A stretch of 50,873 bases of DNA from Lachnospiraceae bacterium. GTDB taxonomy: Bacteria > Bacillota > Clostridia > Lachnospirales > Lachnospiraceae. A model generated the notes under the pieces. The model saw only the letters and a list, made by a program, of their open reading frames with translations. It made no database searches and had not been told where the DNA came from. Positions 32,070 to 44,700 of this stretch are shown piece by piece. The stretch spans positions 1 through 50,873 of the forward strand of contig JAQXFO010000009.1 in NCBI GenBank assembly GCA_029005135.1, in the 5' to 3' direction. A program made the translations under genes and the position numbers. The first letter of the stretch is position 1. The number at the start of each line of letters is the position of its first letter.

Positions 32070-32375
32070 GTTAATAGACATTCTGTATGTCTATTCAGCG
32101 AAAGGTCTATCGGATGGATATCCGTAAAAAGCTCATCGGACAGGGCTGACCACTGCCGAAGCGGTAAAAGCCGCGTATTGATCGAGTTAAAAGCTCAATT
32201 TTATAAGTTGGTTACTTCATAACCCGTGCCGCCGCGCACACCACTTGTGAAACGTTCAATAAGCAGTCCAGTGTTTTGCTGATAGACTCACAGAGAATCG
32301 TTTATTACCATGATCGGAGAGGCCTCTTTGACCGCGCCCGCGGGATGATGGCCCATCCCTGTTTATGATAGCGCA
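32070..32375 (+). ncRNA. Structured leader RNA upstream of speA, unassigned class
   Basis: No reading frame with a ribosome site is visible in the 441-base gap 31994-32434. The leader can form a nine-base 5' hairpin (32073-32095). A closing stem GGTCTATC (32104-32111) / GATAGACT (32281-32288) then encloses several small hairpins, among them CGGAT/ATCCG, GCGG/CCGC, GGTTA/TAACC and GTGC/GCAC. Three of the elements contain the repeated string TAAAAGC or TAAAAAGC. Downstream lie CCGC/GCGG and GGGATG/CATCCC hairpins and an intrinsic terminator. CAGTGTT near 32268 can pair with the 3' arm of that terminator, offering an antiterminator. This is the layout of a riboswitch or attenuator; I could not match it to lysine, T-box, SAM, Mg or guanidine leaders. 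Confidence 0.6.
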
Positions 32376-32407
32376 AGCAGTGTTCGCACAGGAACACTGC
32401 TTTTTTT
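32376..32407 (+). terminator. Leader terminator (attenuator) before speA
   Basis: Perfect ten-base arms AGCAGTGTTC / GAACACTGCT with a six-base loop and a run of seven or eight T. It lies about 28 bases before the speA start, so most transcripts would stop here unless antitermination occurs. Confidence 0.88.
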
Positions 32408-32434
32408 ATTCTGACTATGTGAGGTATTGCCGTC

Positions 32435-33895
32435 ATGGATATGCAAAATCAGAAGCGCGCGCCGCTCTACGAAGCCCTCGAAAGATTCCGCCGCCAGAGG
32501 GTCGTCCCCTTTGACGTGCCCGGCCACAAGAGAGGCCGCGGCAATCCCGAACTTGTCGAGCTTCTGGGCCAGCGCTGCGTCGGCATCGATGTGAATTCCA
32601 TGAAGCCCCTGGACAATCTCTGTCATCCGGTATCGATCATCCGTGATGCCGAAGAGCTGGCGGCCGATGCCTTCGGCGCCGCCCACGCCTTCTTTATGGT
32701 CGGCGGCACCACCTCCGCGGTACAGGCCATGGTGCTGACCGCCTGCAAGGCCGGTGACAAGATCATCCTTCCCCGCAACGTCCACAAAAGTGCTATCAAC
32801 GCCCTTGTTCTGTGCGGCGCCGAACCCGTCTACATCGATCCCAAGGTCGATGTGAAGCTCGGCATCCCGCTGGGCATGGAGCTGGCGGATGTCCGCCGCG
32901 CCATGGAAGAGAACCCCGACGCCAAGGCACTTCTGATCAACAACCCGACGTACTACGGCATCTGTTCGGATCTGCGCTCTCTGGTGAAACTGGCCCATGA
33001 ACACCACATGCTGGCCCTGGTCGACGAGGCCCACGGCACGCATTTTTACTTCAGTGATGAACTGCCCGTCTCCGCCATGGCCGCCGGCGCCGATATGGCG
33101 TCCGTCTCCATGCATAAGTCCGGCGGTTCCCTGACCCAGAGTTCCCTGCTTCTGACCGGTCCGGCCATGAACGCCGGCTACGTCAGCCAGATCATCAATC
33201 TGATGCAGACCACCAGCGCGTCCTACCTGCTGATGTCAAGCCTGGATATCTCCCGCCGCAATCTGGCGCTGCGGGGCCGCGAATCCTTTGAAAAGGTCGC
33301 CCGCATGGCCGAATATGCCCGCCGGGAGATCAATGATATCGGCGGTTACTACGCCTACGGCCGCGAGCTGATCAACGGCGCCAGCGTCTACGATTTCGAC
33401 GTGACAAAGCTTGCCGTGCTGACCCAGACCATCGGCATGGCCGGCATCGAGGTCTATGACCTGCTCCGCGACGAATACGATATTCAGATCGAGTTCGGCG
33501 ATATCAGCAACATCCTGGCCTATATTTCCATCGGGGATTCCCTGCAGGACATCGAGCGTCTCGTGGGAGCGCTGGCGGACATTGCCCGCCTGTACGCCCA
33601 GCCGGAAAAGGAGCTGTTCTCGGCGGAATACATTTCCCCGAAGGTCTGCGCGTCACCGCAGAAGGCCTTCTACGCCGACAAGGAATCCCTGCCCCTGCGT
33701 GAGACCCGGGGCCGGATCTGCGCCGAATTCGTCATGTGCTATCCGCCGGGCATCCCGATCCTCGCCCCCGGCGAGATGATCACCGACGAGATCCTTGACT
33801 ATATCATCTACGCCCGCGAGAAGGGCTGTCAGATGCAGGGGCCCGAGAGCCTCGATATATCCCGACTGAATGTCCTGAAGGAGGGCACCTACTGA
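32435..33895 (+). CDS. speA: Biosynthetic arginine decarboxylase (aspartate aminotransferase fold)
   Basis: A 486-residue Orn/Lys/Arg decarboxylase of the short Bacillus SpeA type. Early FDVPGHKRG, the cofactor segment LALVDEAHGTH and the PLP lysine in SVSMHKSGGSLTQSS (Lys 228) are clear. It converts arginine to agmatine in the cytosol. Lysine or ornithine cannot be excluded by sequence, but aguA and aguB in the same operon argue for arginine. It is the first gene after the attenuated leader and overlaps the next gene by one base (TGATG). Confidence 0.9.
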   Translation: MDMQNQKRAPLYEALERFRRQRVVPFDVPGHKRGRGNPELVELLGQRCVGIDVNSMKPLDNLCHPVSIIRDAEELAADAFGAAHAFFMVGGTTSAVQAMVLTACKAGDKIILPRNVHKSAINALVLCGAEPVYIDPKVDVKLGIPLGMELADVRRAMEENPDAKALLINNPTYYGICSDLRSLVKLAHEHHMLALVDEAHGTHFYFSDELPVSAMAAGADMASVSMHKSGGSLTQSSLLLTGPAMNAGYVSQIINLMQTTSASYLLMSSLDISRRNLALRGRESFEKVARMAEYARREINDIGGYYAYGRELINGASVYDFDVTKLAVLTQTIGMAGIEVYDLLRDEYDIQIEFGDISNILAYISIGDSLQDIERLVGALADIARLYAQPEKELFSAEYISPKVCASPQKAFYADKESLPLRETRGRICAEFVMCYPPGIPILAPGEMITDEILDYIIYAREKGCQMQGPESLDISRLNVLKEGTY

Positions 33896-34751
33896 TGGCC
33901 TACTGGTTCGAAGAAATGCACACGGGCAATGTCAAGATGGGCATCCGTGTGGAACAGCAGCTTTTCAGCGCCCAGAGTGAATATCAGCGCATCGACGTCT
34001 TCCAGTCGCCCGAGTTCGGCCGTTTTCTGGCCTCCAACGGCAGCGTGATCTTCTCCGAGGCCGATGAATTCACTTATGATGAGATGATCGTCCACGTGCC
34101 GATGGCCGTCCATCCCCATGTCCGCCGCGTGCTGGTCATCGGCGGCGGCGACGGCGGCGTCGCCCGTGAACTGTCCCACTACAGCGAGATCGAGGAGATC
34201 GACGTGGTGGAGCAGGACAGCCTCTTCATCGACGTCTGCAAGACCTGGTTCCCGGACAACGCCTGCGGCCTGGAGGATCCCCGCGTTACCGTCTATAACG
34301 AAAACGGCCTGCGCTTCCTCCGCTCCCGCGTTAATTATTACGATCTTATCATCAATGACTGTACCGATCCCCTCGGCCATGCCGCCGGCATGTTCACCAA
34401 GGAATTCTACGGCAACAGTTACCGGGCGCTCCGTGAGGACGGCATCATGGTCTATCAGCACGGCAGCCCCTTCTATGACGAAGACGAGGAAAGCTGCCGG
34501 GCCATGCACCGCAAGGCCTTCAAGAGCTTCCCGATCCACCGGGTCTATCAGGCCCATATCCCGACCTGCCCCGCCGGCTACTGGCTGTTCGGCTTTGCGT
34601 CGAAGAAGTACCACCCGCTGCGGGATCTGGATATCCGGCGCTGGGAGGATCGTCACATCAAAACCTGGTATTATACCACCCACCTGCACCGCGGCGCCTT
34701 CATGCTGCCGCGCTATGTGGAGGATCTTTTAACCGAGGAGGAAACAAGACT

Positions 34752-34755
<4 letters not shown>
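33895..34755 (+). CDS. speE: Spermidine synthase homologue with altered donor-site residues
   Basis: A 286-residue Rossmann-fold aminopropyltransferase homologue. GGGDGG (83-88), the catalytic Asp in NDCTDPLG (155) and the preceding DEFTYDEM (57-64) align with SpeE. In characterised enzymes the last motif reads Y(H/Q)EM and this residue contacts the aminopropyl group of decarboxylated SAM; here it is Asp 62. The adenine-contact DG is NG (137-138), and DP(I)GPA is DPLGHA. There is no SAM decarboxylase (speD) in the operon. It may use another donor or acceptor, or be regulatory. It overlaps both neighbours (TGATG and ATGA). Confidence 0.85.
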
Positions 34756-36011
<1,256 letters not shown>

Positions 36012-36081
36012 ACCACGTTGCCTGCCAGCGGCTGTCCGGGGGCTATCCCTGCCGGACAGCCATTTTTTAAGGAAAATGCCT

Positions 36082-37217
<1,136 letters not shown>

Positions 37218-37221
<4 letters not shown>

Positions 37222-38345
37222 GACTGCCCTCAGAACCCTCCGGCTATACCATGCCGGCCGAATACGCCCGCCACGACGGCACCCTGATGATCTGGCCCGT
37301 CCGTCCCGGCAGCTGGGGCCGTGATCCGAAGGCGGCGCAGGAGGCTTTCAGCGCTGTTATCCGGCAGCTGGCCTTTCACGAACGGGTCTTCCTCCTGGCA
37401 GATCCGGCTGACGCCGATGACGTCCGGAATCGCTTTGCCGATCTCAGCTCCCGCGTCACCGTCCTGCCTGTGCCCACCGACGACGCCTGGGCCCGTGACG
37501 TGGGTCCGACCATCGTGACGAAAAAGGACGAAGCCGCCGGCATATCCTGGCGCTTCAACGCCTGGGGCGGCACTTATGACGGCCTCTACGCCCACTGGGA
37601 AAAAGACGATGCCGCTGCCGAAGCTTTCTGCCGCGCCGTCAATCTGCCTGTCATCCGCTATGACGATTTTGTCCTGGAGGGCGGTGCGATCCACACTGAC
37701 GGCGACGGCACCCTTATGGTGACCGAAAGCTGTCTCTTAAGCCCCGGCCGCAATCCCGCTCTCACGAAAGAAGCCATCGGCGAGTGCCTGATGAAGGCGC
37801 TGGGCACCGACAAGATCCTCTGGCTGCCCCGCGGTATTTATCAGGATGAAACCAACGAGCACGTGGACAACGTCTGCGCCTTTATCGCCCCGGGCGAAGT
37901 CGTGCTGGCCTGGACCGACGATGAGACGGATCCCCAGTATGCCCTGTCCCGGGCCGATCTCGATTATCTGGAAGCCCAGACGGATGCCCGCGGCCGCCGC
38001 CTGAAGGTTCATCTTCTGCCGATCCCTGATCATCCGGTGCTCATCCGGGAGGATGATATGGCCAACTTCGTCTTCGAGGAAGGGGAAGACACCCGGGAGG
38101 CCGGCGAACGTCTGGCTGCCAGCTACGTCAATTTTTATTTTGCCAACGATTGTCTCCTGGTGCCGCAGTTCGGCGGGGAAAATGCCCCCTCCGACGCCCG
38201 CGCCCGCCGCATCCTGCAGGAGCTCTGCCCCCATCGGGAGGTCATCGGCATCCCGGCCCGGGCCATCCTGACCGGCGGCGGCAATATCCACTGCATCACC
38301 CAGCAGATTCCCGAAGGTGTCATCAAAGGAGGTTTGTCATGTTAA
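37218..38345 (+). CDS. aguA: Agmatine deiminase
   Basis: A 375-residue peptidyl-arginine-deiminase-fold enzyme: agmatine to N-carbamoylputrescine plus ammonia. Visible: [43 protein letters not shown] and the catalytic cysteine in [13 protein letters not shown] near the C-terminus. Normal family length. ATGA overlap with nspC and a seven-base overlap with aguB. Confidence 0.95.
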
Positions 38346-39211
38346 CCTGTGTTGCTGCCGTTCAGATGTCCTGCACCGCATCGGTGGAGGAAAATATCGC
38401 CCGCGCCGACGCTCTGGTGCGCCGTGCCGCCAAAGAGGGCGCGCAGATCATCCTGCTGCCCGAGCTCTTCGAGAGGCCGTATTTCTGCCAGGAACGGCGC
38501 TATGAGTATTACGATTATGCGCTGCCCTGCGGGGATAACCCGGCGGTACAGCATTTTGCAAAGCTCTGCGCCGAGCTGGACGTCGTCATACCCGTCAGCT
38601 TTTATGAACGTGACGGTCAGGTGCTCTACAATTCCGTCGCCATGATTGATGCCGGCGGCGAGATCCTGGGCGTTTACCGCAAGACACACATCCCGGATGA
38701 CCATTATTATCAGGAAAAATTTTATTTTACGCCGGGCAACACCGGCTTCCGCGTCTTCCGCACCCGCTTCGGCTGGGTCGGCTGCGCCATCTGCTGGGAT
38801 CAGTGGTTCCCGGAAGGCGCCCGGGCTATGGCCCTGATGGGCGCCGATGTCCTGCTCTATCCGACGGCCATCGGCAGCGAGCCGATCCTTAATGTGGACA
38901 GCTCCGGTCACTGGCGCCGCACCATGCAGGGGCACGCCGCCGCCAACATCATACCGGTGGTCTGTGCCAACCGCTGGGGCACCGAGACCGTGACACCCTG
39001 CGAGGCCAACGGCGGTCAGTCCTCGGCCCTGACCTTCTACGGCTCCAGCTTTATCACCGATGAGACCGGCGATACCGTCATCACCGCCGACCGCAGCGGC
39101 GATACCGTCATCACCGCCGCCTTTGATTTCGACGCCATTAACCGCGAACGCCTCTCCTGGGGGCTCTTCCGTGACCGCCGTCCCGCCATGTACCACAAAA
39201 TCTGTGAATAA
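38339..39211 (+). CDS. aguB: N-carbamoylputrescine amidase
   Basis: A 290-residue nitrilase-superfamily amidase that turns N-carbamoylputrescine into putrescine, CO2 and ammonia. The catalytic triad is visible: Glu in ILLPELFE, Lys in [10 protein letters not shown] and Cys in [13 protein letters not shown]. The start at 38339 ([11 protein letters not shown]) has AAAGGAGG seven bases upstream, so the longer open frame is not used. It completes the arginine to putrescine branch. Confidence 0.95.
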   Translation: MLTCVAAVQMSCTASVEENIARADALVRRAAKEGAQIILLPELFERPYFCQERRYEYYDYALPCGDNPAVQHFAKLCAELDVVIPVSFYERDGQVLYNSVAMIDAGGEILGVYRKTHIPDDHYYQEKFYFTPGNTGFRVFRTRFGWVGCAICWDQWFPEGARAMALMGADVLLYPTAIGSEPILNVDSSGHWRRTMQGHAAANIIPVVCANRWGTETVTPCEANGGQSSALTFYGSSFITDETGDTVITADRSGDTVITAAFDFDAINRERLSWGLFRDRRPAMYHKICE

Positions 39212-39223
39212 AGGAGCCTTCTT

Positions 39224-39958
39224 GTGGATAACTCCCTGCGTTTAGACCGTTTTGTGTCGGAAAGTCTCCAGATCACACGCAAAGAAAGCAAAGCCCTGCT
39301 CTCCCGCGGCAAAATCACCGTCAATGACGTCATCGAAAAAAACGGCAGCCGCCATGTGGCGGCTGCCGATATCATACAGGCAGACGGTATTGTCCTGAGC
39401 CGGTCGGAGCACGTCTATCTCATGCTCAATAAACCGGCGGGCATCGTGAGCGCCAGCCGTGCCTCCGATAGCGCCGCGGCTGCCGGCTATGCTGAGACCA
39501 CCGTGACGGATCTGGTCCGGGAAGCCTTCCCGCGGCGAGAGCTCTTTCCCGCCGGGCGCCTCGACAAGACCAGCACCGGCTTCATCCTTCTGACCGACGA
39601 CGGCATCCTGGCCCACGCTCTTCTGGCCCCCGGCCGCCACGTTCCCAAAACCTATGAGGTCGTCATCGATACCCCGCTGACAGAAGCTATGATCACCGGC
39701 TTCGCTGCCGGGCCCGTCCTGGCGGACGGCACCCGCCTCGACGGCGCGGAGGTCCGAGCCCTGTCCGCCGACGGTCTCACCGTCGAAGTGATTCTGCATC
39801 AGGGCGTCTATCATCAGATCAAGCGTATGTTCGGCCTCTTCGATGCCGGCGTCAATGCCCTGCACCGCACCGCCATCGGACCGGTCCGTCTGGATCCGTC
39901 GCTGAAGCCCGGTGACTGGCGCCCTCTGACCGGGGAAGAACTGGCGTCCCTCCGCTGA
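39224..39958 (+). CDS. RsuA/RluE-family pseudouridine synthase
   Basis: A 244-residue protein with an N-terminal S4 RNA-binding domain (LRLDRFVSESLQITRKES) and a pseudouridine synthase domain with the catalytic Asp in GRLDKTSTGFILLTDDG. This group modifies one uridine of 16S or 23S rRNA. The start is GTG at 39224 with AAAGGAG overlapping the aguB stop, so it is probably transcribed with the polyamine operon although the function is unrelated. An ACGGCC/GGCCGT stem follows, without a T-run. Confidence 0.88.
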   Translation: MDNSLRLDRFVSESLQITRKESKALLSRGKITVNDVIEKNGSRHVAAADIIQADGIVLSRSEHVYLMLNKPAGIVSASRASDSAAAAGYAETTVTDLVREAFPRRELFPAGRLDKTSTGFILLTDDGILAHALLAPGRHVPKTYEVVIDTPLTEAMITGFAAGPVLADGTRLDGAEVRALSADGLTVEVILHQGVYHQIKRMFGLFDAGVNALHRTAIGPVRLDPSLKPGDWRPLTGEELASLR

Positions 39959-40021
39959 CAAGCCGGACACAGGCCCGGCGCAGCCCTGCCGCAATCACGG
40001 CCGCGTTCACGGCCGTCCTGA

Positions 40022-40957
40022 TCACAAAAGGCAGATATCCCGGTTCCGAAGTTCCCGGTGTACCGCGTTGAGCACGCGCTTTTTGTCCGTACTCCAGAGA
40101 GGTGCCATAAGCGAGCTCCGCGGCCCGTCCCCGGTCAGCCGGTGGATGACCACCGAAGTCGGCAGACAGGACACCGCCTCCGCCGTCAGGGACACATACT
40201 CTTCAAAGCCGAGAGGGCGGATCTCTGGCAGCATTCCCGCCTCACCGCCGTCCTTACCGGTCGTCTGCGCTTCATAGCATTCACCCAGCGGCGTTCCCTT
40301 CAGGATGTGCAGCAGCTGCAGCTTAATGCCGTCGGTCAGTTTCCCGACCTGCCGCACCGTTTCCAGCATCGCCTCTTTGTCCTCGCCGGGGAGACCCAGA
40401 ATCACATGAGTGATGCGGTGAATCGGCCGTTCGCCCAGATGGGCCATAGCCTCCTCATAGACCACATACGGATAGCCCCTGTTGATAAGGGCCGCGGTCT
40501 CATCATGGCAGGTCTGCAGCCCCAGTTCTATCCACAGAGGCTTAATCGCTGCCAGACGATCGAGCATCCGCAGCACCTCACCGCCGAGACAGTCCGGCCT
40601 CGTCCCGATGGCCAGCGCCGCCACGTCCTCCCGCAGGGCGGTCCGGCGGTAAAGCCGCTCCAGCTGATCCAGATCCCCGTAGGTCCCGGTATAGCTCTGA
40701 AAATATGCGATAAAGCGCCTGATTGATTTTCCCTTCTCACCCAGACGTGCCCGGGCCCAGGCCACCTGATCCTCTGACGCCATAGCGGCCGGAGCCGCAA
40801 AATCGCCTGAGCCGCCCGCCGAGCAGAACAGACAGCCGCCGACGCCGGCGGTGCCGTCACGATTCGGGCAGGACACCGCCCCCGACAACGCCAGTCGGTA
40901 GACCTTCTCGCCAAATTGCTGCCGGCAGTAGCCGTTTGTCGTCAGATACGTTCTCAT
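40022..40957 (-). CDS. Radical SAM protein of the YhcC/TIGR01212 group
   Basis: A 311-residue radical SAM enzyme. The 4Fe-4S cysteines lie in CPNRDGTAGVGGCLFC (the wide spacing seen in this group), followed by FIAYFQSYTGTY and IELGLQTCHDETAALINRGY. The ELP3/MiaB-like core suggests tRNA modification or a similar task; the group is not biochemically defined to my knowledge. It is transcribed leftward after the small unknown gene at 40972. Confidence 0.88.
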   Translation of the reverse strand: MRTYLTTNGYCRQQFGEKVYRLALSGAVSCPNRDGTAGVGGCLFCSAGGSGDFAAPAAMASEDQVAWARARLGEKGKSIRRFIAYFQSYTGTYGDLDQLERLYRRTALREDVAALAIGTRPDCLGGEVLRMLDRLAAIKPLWIELGLQTCHDETAALINRGYPYVVYEEAMAHLGERPIHRITHVILGLPGEDKEAMLETVRQVGKLTDGIKLQLLHILKGTPLGECYEAQTTGKDGGEAGMLPEIRPLGFEEYVSLTAEAVSCLPTSVVIHRLTGDGPRSSLMAPLWSTDKKRVLNAVHRELRNRDICLL

Positions 40958-40971
40958 AGACCGTCCCGTCC

Positions 40972-41499
40972 TCAGACACCCGTCAGTCGTTCCAGACAGG
41001 CTCTCAGAGCTGCCGCCTCTGTCTGCCTGTCAAAATGCTCATAGACCGCCAGACAGTCCCGCATTGCCCCTTCATTGGCCGGATCGGTGTTGAGCGCCAC
41101 ATCCTGCAGGATATGGAAGGCCTGATCCAGCACCTCGTAGATCTTCCCGGAATACCGGCCGAGCCAGCTTTCGTACAGCATCGCCAGCTTCGTCAGCGCG
41201 GCCGCGATCTCGGCATCATGCCGGACCTCAAGGTCCTCAAGAATGCGAATGCCCTGATAAAAATGCTCCACGCTCGCCGCATAGGACCGCGCCTTCGCTT
41301 CCGTCTCCGCCCTCGCGATCAGCGCTGCGCCCTCGGCATAGCCGGCACCCAGGACTGCCTCGCCGCCCACGACGGAGGCTTCCGCCTGCCGGGCGTAGAC
41401 CGCGCGCATCGCCGCGTAGACCGCTTCCTCTTCATCTTCCGCAGCTTCGTTTTCATCAGCCTGCCAGTTAAGAACACGCCGGATATCGTCTTCTTTCAT
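40972..41499 (-). CDS. Unknown 175-residue helical (TPR-like) protein
   Basis: I do not recognise the family. It is rich in Ala and Glu, almost all predicted helix, with a stretch (EAKARSYAASVEHFYQGIRIL, then VRHDAEIAAALTKLAMLYESW) that looks like tetratricopeptide-type helical pairs. No signal or membrane segment. A strong promoter lies upstream (41562-41590) and yhcC follows after 14 bases. Confidence 0.6.
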   Translation of the reverse strand: MKEDDIRRVLNWQADENEAAEDEEEAVYAAMRAVYARQAEASVVGGEAVLGAGYAEGAALIARAETEAKARSYAASVEHFYQGIRILEDLEVRHDAEIAAALTKLAMLYESWLGRYSGKIYEVLDQAFHILQDVALNTDPANEGAMRDCLAVYEHFDRQTEAAALRACLERLTGV

Positions 41500-41561
41500 C
41501 GTTGTCTTCTCCTGTTTTCTGTCTTTCGCACAGCCGGTGATACCGGCTCTGCCTGACCCTT

Positions 41562-41590
41562 ATTATAGGGAACGACACCGGCAGGGTCAA
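41562..41590 (-). promoter_or_regulatory. Strong promoter of the 40972-41499 / YhcC unit
   Basis: TTGACC (41585-41590) and a consensus TATAAT (41562-41567) on the - strand, 17-base spacer. Confidence 0.8.
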
Positions 41591-41623
41591 AGCCCGCCGC
41601 ATCTTTACGCTTCAAAACGGCAA

Positions 41624-41655
41624 AAGGTACCGGCAGACCGCCCGAAGCGGTCATA
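41624..41655 (-). terminator. Terminator of the surface-protein gene
   Basis: A long stem (AAGGTA-CGG ... GACCGC, loop TTCG type, returning through CGGTC and TACCTT) followed on the - strand by TTGCCGTTTTG. Confidence 0.65.
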
Positions 41656-41710
41656 CCGATACCTTGAAAAAAGGGGTTTTATAAAACGCCGCTGCCGGCA
41701 CATCTTGCGG

Positions 41711-44700
41711 TTAGCCGGCGGCGATGGTCTCCGTGATCATGGCAAAATTGCCGTTGCCTTTATTCTCTCCGACATAGCCCAGGAAATAGAAGCTGCTGCC
41801 GGCAGACTGACTGCCGCCCATAGCGGCCCTGACATAGTCCGTGACGCCTTCACGATAGGTTGCGGAATCCGAGATCAAAAGGATCGGATTCCGTGTCTGA
41901 CCCATCAGCTGACCGCCGACAAGGGCATCCGGATAATGGGCATCGCTGCCGTGCGCAAAGCCGGTGCCGTCTGTGATCGAAGCGCCGCATTCTTCCGTAT
42001 AATAATCGGCAATAAGGCGCGATGTCTCATAGCGGTCTCTGCCGCCCAGGCGGACGCTGGTCTTACCGGCGGCGGCCTCAGAGGACACCGTGGCTTCGGA
42101 ACCCAGCAAAATAACATTTTTAATACCGGCTCGGCGGATTCTGTCCAGCGTTGCCGCATCCACGGCACCGTTGCTATGAGCCAGAAGGACCGGATAATGT
42201 TCGGAATAGCTCATCGCCGATGCCGACAGCGCATCGGCCGCCTTCGCACCCGTTGCCACCAGGACCGTATCGACAGTGGGATCCGCGGCGATCACCGCGT
42301 CAAAAACAGCCGCCGCCGTCTCATAACGGTTGGCTCCGGCAATGGTGCGGAAGCCGGTTACGCCGCAAGCCTTCAGGGAATCCGTTACCGCCGATGCAAA
42401 ACCTCTGCCGATGAAAACAACATTTTTGACGCTGTCCCAACGGCCGGTGAGCAGCGTCCTGACCGGTTCAGACAGACGGGCGGTGGATGTCAGCAGTATC
42501 GGAAGGCCTGTCACGCCGGCGTAGGCATTGGCCGACAGGGCATCCGGGAAATCATTGCCTTTCACAAGAATAACCGTATCGGGGGAAGCGCCGGCACCAT
42601 GAGCGGTCTCATAGGCACTGACCGCAATGGCGCAGGCTGTCTCATAACGGGTATCACCCGCCACGGTGACAAACCGGCGCTCCGGTTCACCGATAAGGGC
42701 ACTGCGGTTCTCCGTGTCGACAAAAAGTGAGGTTTCAAACCAGCCGTCGGCAGATTTGAAGGATACCGTCACAACCTGATCCAGATAATCGCAGGCCAGA
42801 GTCCCGCCTGTCAGATTTTTCCTCAGTGACACGCTCAGGGTACGGTCAGCAATAACTTCCACCGTCGTCTCCCCGGCCGCTTCGGCGGCGGCAGCCGCCT
42901 CGGCTGTGCCGATAAAGAAAGCCGACAGGGTATCCTCTGTAAAGGACAGCGTCAGTGTCATGGCGTAATTATTAGAGGCCGGTGTGCCGACAGTCGTCAT
43001 GACGGCGGCAGAAGCCGGGATACGCGTATCGGCAGCCTTCAGAGTATAGGGGCTCTCATCGTGATAATCGCCGGTTTCCAGTGTCATTGCCTCCGCATCC
43101 AGAAGGAGATAGCGGCCGAAAAGGGAGCGGCCCAGATCTTCAGTACCGGCCAGATATTTCGTCAGATGACTGCCGGAAACCGCGATGATGTTCATGAGAG
43201 TCTCGTCCTCAAGAACCGGGATCTGATAGCGGTATCCCGCTGTCAGCACATCGTTTTTGAGAACCTCGGCCGGCGTGCCGGCGATCCAGTTATCCGGATC
43301 GTACCCGTTTTCCAGCACATCGTCGTACAGGCCTTTAACCAAATAGGGGTAAGACGTGCTGGCGATCGACAGATTCAGAATACGGCTGCCGTCACCGCTG
43401 ATGCCCAGAGAAGCCTCAGCGACCTTGAACATGGCGGTCATATTGGTGACCCTCAGTGTCTCTTCGTAGTAATACGGGTCCGTATTCAGCTCATCCGTCG
43501 GTGTCAGCGAAGCCGCTTCCACTATGCTGCTGTAGCCGTACCAGGTCTGCTTTGAGGCAGAGCGGCAGGCCGTGTCAAAGACCGTACTCAGCGAAGCAAC
43601 CGGGAAGACGAAGTAGCAGGCCTCTTTGCCCGCGGAGGTCGTGCCGTTTTTCGCATTCGGCAGGATCCAGCCGATCTCATCCTCCGGAGCCGCCTCCGCC
43701 GTACCGGCATAGGCACGGTCATAGCTCAGGCTTTTCATCAGACACTTAAGGTACATTTGACCGTCTTTGACATACAGACGACGGGAATCTGTCGACAGCT
43801 TGTCTGTCGTCACTTTAGCGGCCTCGTAGACACCGTCCCGCGGGATCAGTGCCTGTACCGCAGCCACAATAGCTTCGGCCATGGCGTTGACCACACTTTC
43901 GGCCGTCTCTTTCTCATCGGCGGCTTCGACAGCGGCTGTCAGCGCTGCCGCCGTGCTGTCGGTGAAAATGCTCAGATCCGCCGGCACCATCGCCAGGGCA
44001 TCCGCCAGAGCCTGTGGCTTTTGCACAAAGGTGCCGATAAAATTGTTTCCGTCATTCTCCGCCGTTACCTGCACAGAATAGACATCCTCACCGGTAAAGG
44101 TGTATTCATAACGGCCGAGGGCGGTGTTCCACTCGCCCTTTTCGGCGACGGCGTAACCCTCGCGGGAGAGCTCCAGCGTATAGGTTTTGGCGGCATCCAG
44201 ATGATTAACGCTGTAGAGGCCAACCACATCGGGACTGGTCTCTTCAATGATGACGTTGCCCTCACTGTCCGTCAGCCTGACCGTGACATCGGTAAAGCTG
44301 ACCGTAGCGAAGGCCTTGCTCTCATCCCAGAAGGAAGCCTGACAGGTAAAACCGAAATCGTCCGCCGCCGGTTTTTCTGTCAGATTGGCGACGGCATTCG
44401 TGATGGCCTCGGCCATGGCCGCAATCGCCTCGGCGGCACCGGGCTCGTCGGCAGCTTTGCCGTAGACAACAGCCGCCACAGCCTGCTCGACAGCCGCCGC
44501 CGATTCCTCCGTATATCCGGACAGATCCGCAGGCACGGTTGCCAAAGCCTCATCCACCGCCGTGTAATCCGCCGCGTTGTCGGTCAGGATCAGTTTCCCC
44601 TCGGCACGGCTGACCGTTATCTTGCGTGTATACCAGCGATCCTTCTTAGCGGAATGGAAAGCGGCATTGACAGCCGTCTCCATACTGTCCTTCGGAATGT

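Noticed and set aside
32320-32345. T-box element suggested by ACCGCG before the speA terminator
   Set aside because: The essential TGGNACCGCG is not present (TTTGACCGCG instead) and no specifier stem with the expected motifs was found.
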